NCBI GenBank assembly: GCA_945787595.1
Contig: CALZJV010000287.1
Location: 1-7,745, forward strand
Origin: an uncultured Desulfobacterales bacterium
GTDB taxonomy: Bacteria > Desulfobacterota > Desulfobacteria > Desulfobacterales > JAFDCJ01
Length of the DNA stretch: 7,745 nt
Direction: 5' to 3'
Each line of letters begins with the position of its first letter. Within the stretch, counting starts at the first letter, position 1. Under the pieces are notes generated by a model that saw only the letters and a program-made list of their open reading frames with translations, was not told the origin of the DNA and did no database searches. Below, piece by piece: positions 5,414 to 7,745 of this stretch. Both the position numbers and the translations under genes were made by a program.

Positions 5414-7720
5414 ATGAACATCCAATCGCCTTGTAAGATCCTTCCTAAGGCTCGCCTGAAGGCGGTGCATGATTTCCTTAGCGCCCATCCCCACCTGCTT
5501 TCAAGACTGCCGCAGGGCACCCACGATACTTATCTGAAAATCTGCGGTGCGGTCTCCCATTTGATGGCGCGCCGAGCTACCGAATTTTTTATTCGGATTC
5601 TGCGCAATATAGAGGACATCGAAGGAAATCCGTCGCAAAGTGTGATCCTGCGCGCCGCCATTATGCTTTCGGCCGCCAACTGGACAATGGTGCAACCCTA
5701 TTTTAGTAGCGTCAAGGCACTGCCTCAGGATGAAGAAATTGTTGAACAGTGGGCCCTGTTTGTGCTCGCATTGGCCGATTGGAATACTGAGACGGCTATC
5801 ACCTTTCTGGAAAAAACGCCCGCCGTGCTGGATACGCTGGGACTGGAAAATCTTTTTGTATGGGGCGATCAAGCAAAGGAAGCTCTCAAGAACGACCGCC
5901 GCATGTTTATAGCGGCCAAAGCCTATCTGGAAGAGGCTGCAGCGGATTCGTGCAATATTCCGCTACCCCAATGGCGGTTTCTGCTGGGGCAGTCAACCCG
6001 AATAGCGGAAGTTTCTCCATTAGCGGCGGAAGCATTCATAAAACACGGTAATCGTGCGTGCTTGCTGCTTAACGATCAGGAGACTGCTCAGTGGATAGCG
6101 GAGGGGCTTGCCGGATGTCAATCGGAAGAAGAACTTATCAATTTTTTTAACGGTACGTCCTTGAGCGCCATGAAGAAAAGGGACGGGCTTGTATCTGGCG
6201 TCGCTTTGAAAGACCGCAGCAACACGTTAGCGCTGATCTGCGAAGCATGCATGGGACAACCGCTGAAGATCCGATCAAATTCCGTTCTAGTTGACGTCAA
6301 AGGATTTACCGGTGGTGCGGCAACCGATGGCCATACTATTTTTCTGCCCGACATCGCACCTGATTTTATGCTGTTTAAACTGATGGCACTGCATCAGGCC
6401 ATGCTGCTGAATCGCGGCAATTATTTGGAATCATCCGGCAAAATCTTTTTCGACCCCATCCGGATCCATGTGGACGCTGATCGGCGGTTGCTGAAAATGC
6501 TTCCCGGACTTCGCAAGGAGATGGAACACCTTTGCCGGGATGGCCTGCCCCCGTCCTATCCTCTTAAAACGGAGAAAAAAGCGCATTTTCCATTGCCATG
6601 GTGGGGTGACCTTTTGCCCGAGCTGGTGAGCGAGACCGATTCAACTATTGAAAAAATCAAGGATCGAGCATCAGAATATGCCGAGCTTCCACCAGAACTG
6701 GTAGAAGCCCTTTTGGCATCGATGATGGCCGATGGCCGACGAGAGATTGACGAACTTTGGCAGATGTTCAAAGAGATGATGGACCGGATGGAGTTTGCCT
6801 CACCCGATCCGGAGGAACTCCAAGAAAGTGTTAAAACTTATTTTTATAAAGAATGGGATGATAACTTATCGGATTACAAGCTCGATTGGTGTCTCGTGCG
6901 ACAACGGCCCGCCGAAGCGGAGGCCAACGCCTTCGTGGAAGAGGTCCGCTCCCGGCTGGAGGGGATCATCAAACTGATCCGACGTCAGTTTTTAAGGCTG
7001 AAGCCGGAACGATTCCGTAAATACAAAGCGCAGCCCATTGGAGATGGCCTGGACATCGATGCGCTGGTGGAAGCGGTGGTGGATATGAGATCGGGCGCGT
7101 TTTTATCGGAAAATGTGTATATCCGGCGGGACAAACGCATTCGGGACGTCGCCGTCCTGTTCCTGGTGGATATGAGCAGTTCTACCGAAGAGCAAGTCGA
7201 CGGACATCGGGTCATCGACATTCAAAAAGAAGCGATGGTTCTGATGGCCGAAGCCCTCGACGCTTTGGAGGATCCCTACGCCATCTACGGATTTAGTTCG
7301 GAAGGCCGCTTTCGCGTCGATCTGTTCAGCGTAAAAGATTTTGCAGAGCCTTACAGCGACAGCGTGCGATATCGCCTGGGCAATCTGGAGCCTCTAGGGC
7401 TCACCCGAATGGGCGCCGTCATTCGGCACGCCTGCCACAAACTGGAATCCGTTCCTGCGGCGGTCAAGCTTATGATTATCCTCACCGACGGCAGGCCCTA
7501 TGACCTCGAGTACGGCGTTTTGGATTATGCCGTCGCCGATACGAAAAAGGCGATCCAGGAAACCCGGCGCAAAAGAATTCACCCCTTTATCATCACATCC
7601 GACAAAAAGGGCGAAGAATACCTCAAACGAATTTCGCCCCAAACCGGGAGCATCATTCTGCCCAAAGTGGAACTGCTCCCCAAGCTCCTGCCCGCCATCT
7701 ATAAGCGGTTGACCGTATGA
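5414..7720 (+). CDS. CbbO/NorD-type protein with C-terminal von Willebrand A domain
   Basis: I take ATG 5414, 7 nt after the ATPase stop with GAGG (5405-5408) in front; an in-frame ATG at 5354 would overlap the ATPase gene by 53 nt and is less likely. The product is 768 aa. The first ~450 residues are helical and weakly conserved, resembling the helical N-terminal part of CbbO/NorD. About residues 420-560 are acidic and charged (PPELVEALLASMMADGR, then DPEELQESVKTYF). The VWA domain covers about 575-768 and has an intact metal-ion-dependent adhesion site: DMSSST (Asp586, Ser588, Ser590), Thr664 in GLTRMG and Asp692 in ILTDGRP. In CbbQO the VWA subunit docks the AAA+ ring on the client enzyme through this metal site. 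No membrane segment is seen, so it is cytoplasmic. Whether it is closer to CbbO or NorD cannot be settled by eye; pairing with the preceding ATPase is certain from synteny. Confidence 0.9.
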   Translation: MNIQSPCKILPKARLKAVHDFLSAHPHLLSRLPQGTHDTYLKICGAVSHLMARRATEFFIRILRNIEDIEGNPSQSVILRAAIMLSAANWTMVQPYFSSVKALPQDEEIVEQWALFVLALADWNTETAITFLEKTPAVLDTLGLENLFVWGDQAKEALKNDRRMFIAAKAYLEEAAADSCNIPLPQWRFLLGQSTRIAEVSPLAAEAFIKHGNRACLLLNDQETAQWIAEGLAGCQSEEELINFFNGTSLSAMKKRDGLVSGVALKDRSNTLALICEACMGQPLKIRSNSVLVDVKGFTGGAATDGHTIFLPDIAPDFMLFKLMALHQAMLLNRGNYLESSGKIFFDPIRIHVDADRRLLKMLPGLRKEMEHLCRDGLPPSYPLKTEKKAHFPLPWWGDLLPELVSETDSTIEKIKDRASEYAELPPELVEALLASMMADGRREIDELWQMFKEMMDRMEFASPDPEELQESVKTYFYKEWDDNLSDYKLDWCLVRQRPAEAEANAFVEEVRSRLEGIIKLIRRQFLRLKPERFRKYKAQPIGDGLDIDALVEAVVDMRSGAFLSENVYIRRDKRIRDVAVLFLVDMSSSTEEQVDGHRVIDIQKEAMVLMAEALDALEDPYAIYGFSSEGRFRVDLFSVKDFAEPYSDSVRYRLGNLEPLGLTRMGAVIRHACHKLESVPAAVKLMIILTDGRPYDLEYGVLDYAVADTKKAIQETRRKRIHPFIITSDKKGEEYLKRISPQTGSIILPKVELLPKLLPAIYKRLTV

Positions 7721-7745
7721 ATTGAAGATTGTCGATTAAAGATTT

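Noticed and set aside
7721..7745. Terminator or next gene after the VWA protein
   Set aside because: Only 25 nt remain; no stem-loop or start with a ribosome site is visible.

Overview
The window looks like a chromosomal segment of an anaerobic Deltaproteobacterium (Desulfobacterota, probably a Desulfobacterales sulfate reducer). The inference rests on a PAS/LuxR-type regulator of the kind common there, a corrinoid-type (MtaA/UroD-fold) methyltransferase, and a gene that appears to encode selenocysteine. All genes are on the + strand. I assign the organism from gene style only; no rRNA or marker gene is present.

Region 1 (1-1420): the 3' part of a PAS-LuxR transcription regulator, cut by the window edge, followed 17 nt later by a 261-aa protein of unknown function. 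A hairpin plus T6 closes this unit. Region 2 (1421-1531): an AT-rich intergenic stretch with CTATAT repeats and a perfect 8-bp inverted repeat, the probable control region of the next operon.

Region 3 (1532-3282): three tightly packed genes. The first is a short CobW/G3E-type GTPase with a CICC motif. The second is an unrecognised 176-aa protein. The third is another short CobW-like GTPase, interrupted in frame by TGA exactly where the first Cys of the CxCC motif lies in its neighbour. A 6-bp hairpin with apical loop GUC lies 16 nt past the TGA. I read this as one 200-aa selenoprotein (Sec63-Val-Gly-Cys66), not as two ORFs or a pseudogene.

Region 4 (3387-4427): a uroporphyrinogen-decarboxylase-fold methyltransferase of the MtaA/MtbA type with the His-x-Cys...Cys zinc ligand set. 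A 13-bp hairpin follows it. Region 5 (4561-7720): a MoxR-type AAA+ ATPase of the CbbQ/NirQ/NorQ family and a 768-aa CbbO/NorD-type protein with a C-terminal von Willebrand A domain and intact MIDAS. No RuBisCO or NO reductase gene is in view.

Working model (inference): two G3E GTPases (one Cys, one Sec), a small unknown protein and a CbbQ/CbbO-type ATPase-VWA pair serve as maturation or reactivation factors for a zinc- and corrinoid-dependent methyl-transfer system, whose substrate methyltransferase and corrinoid protein would lie outside the window. The CbbQ/O pair activates metalloenzymes elsewhere (RuBisCO, NO reductase), so coupling it to a methyltransferase and a selenoprotein GTPase is the most interesting aspect here.
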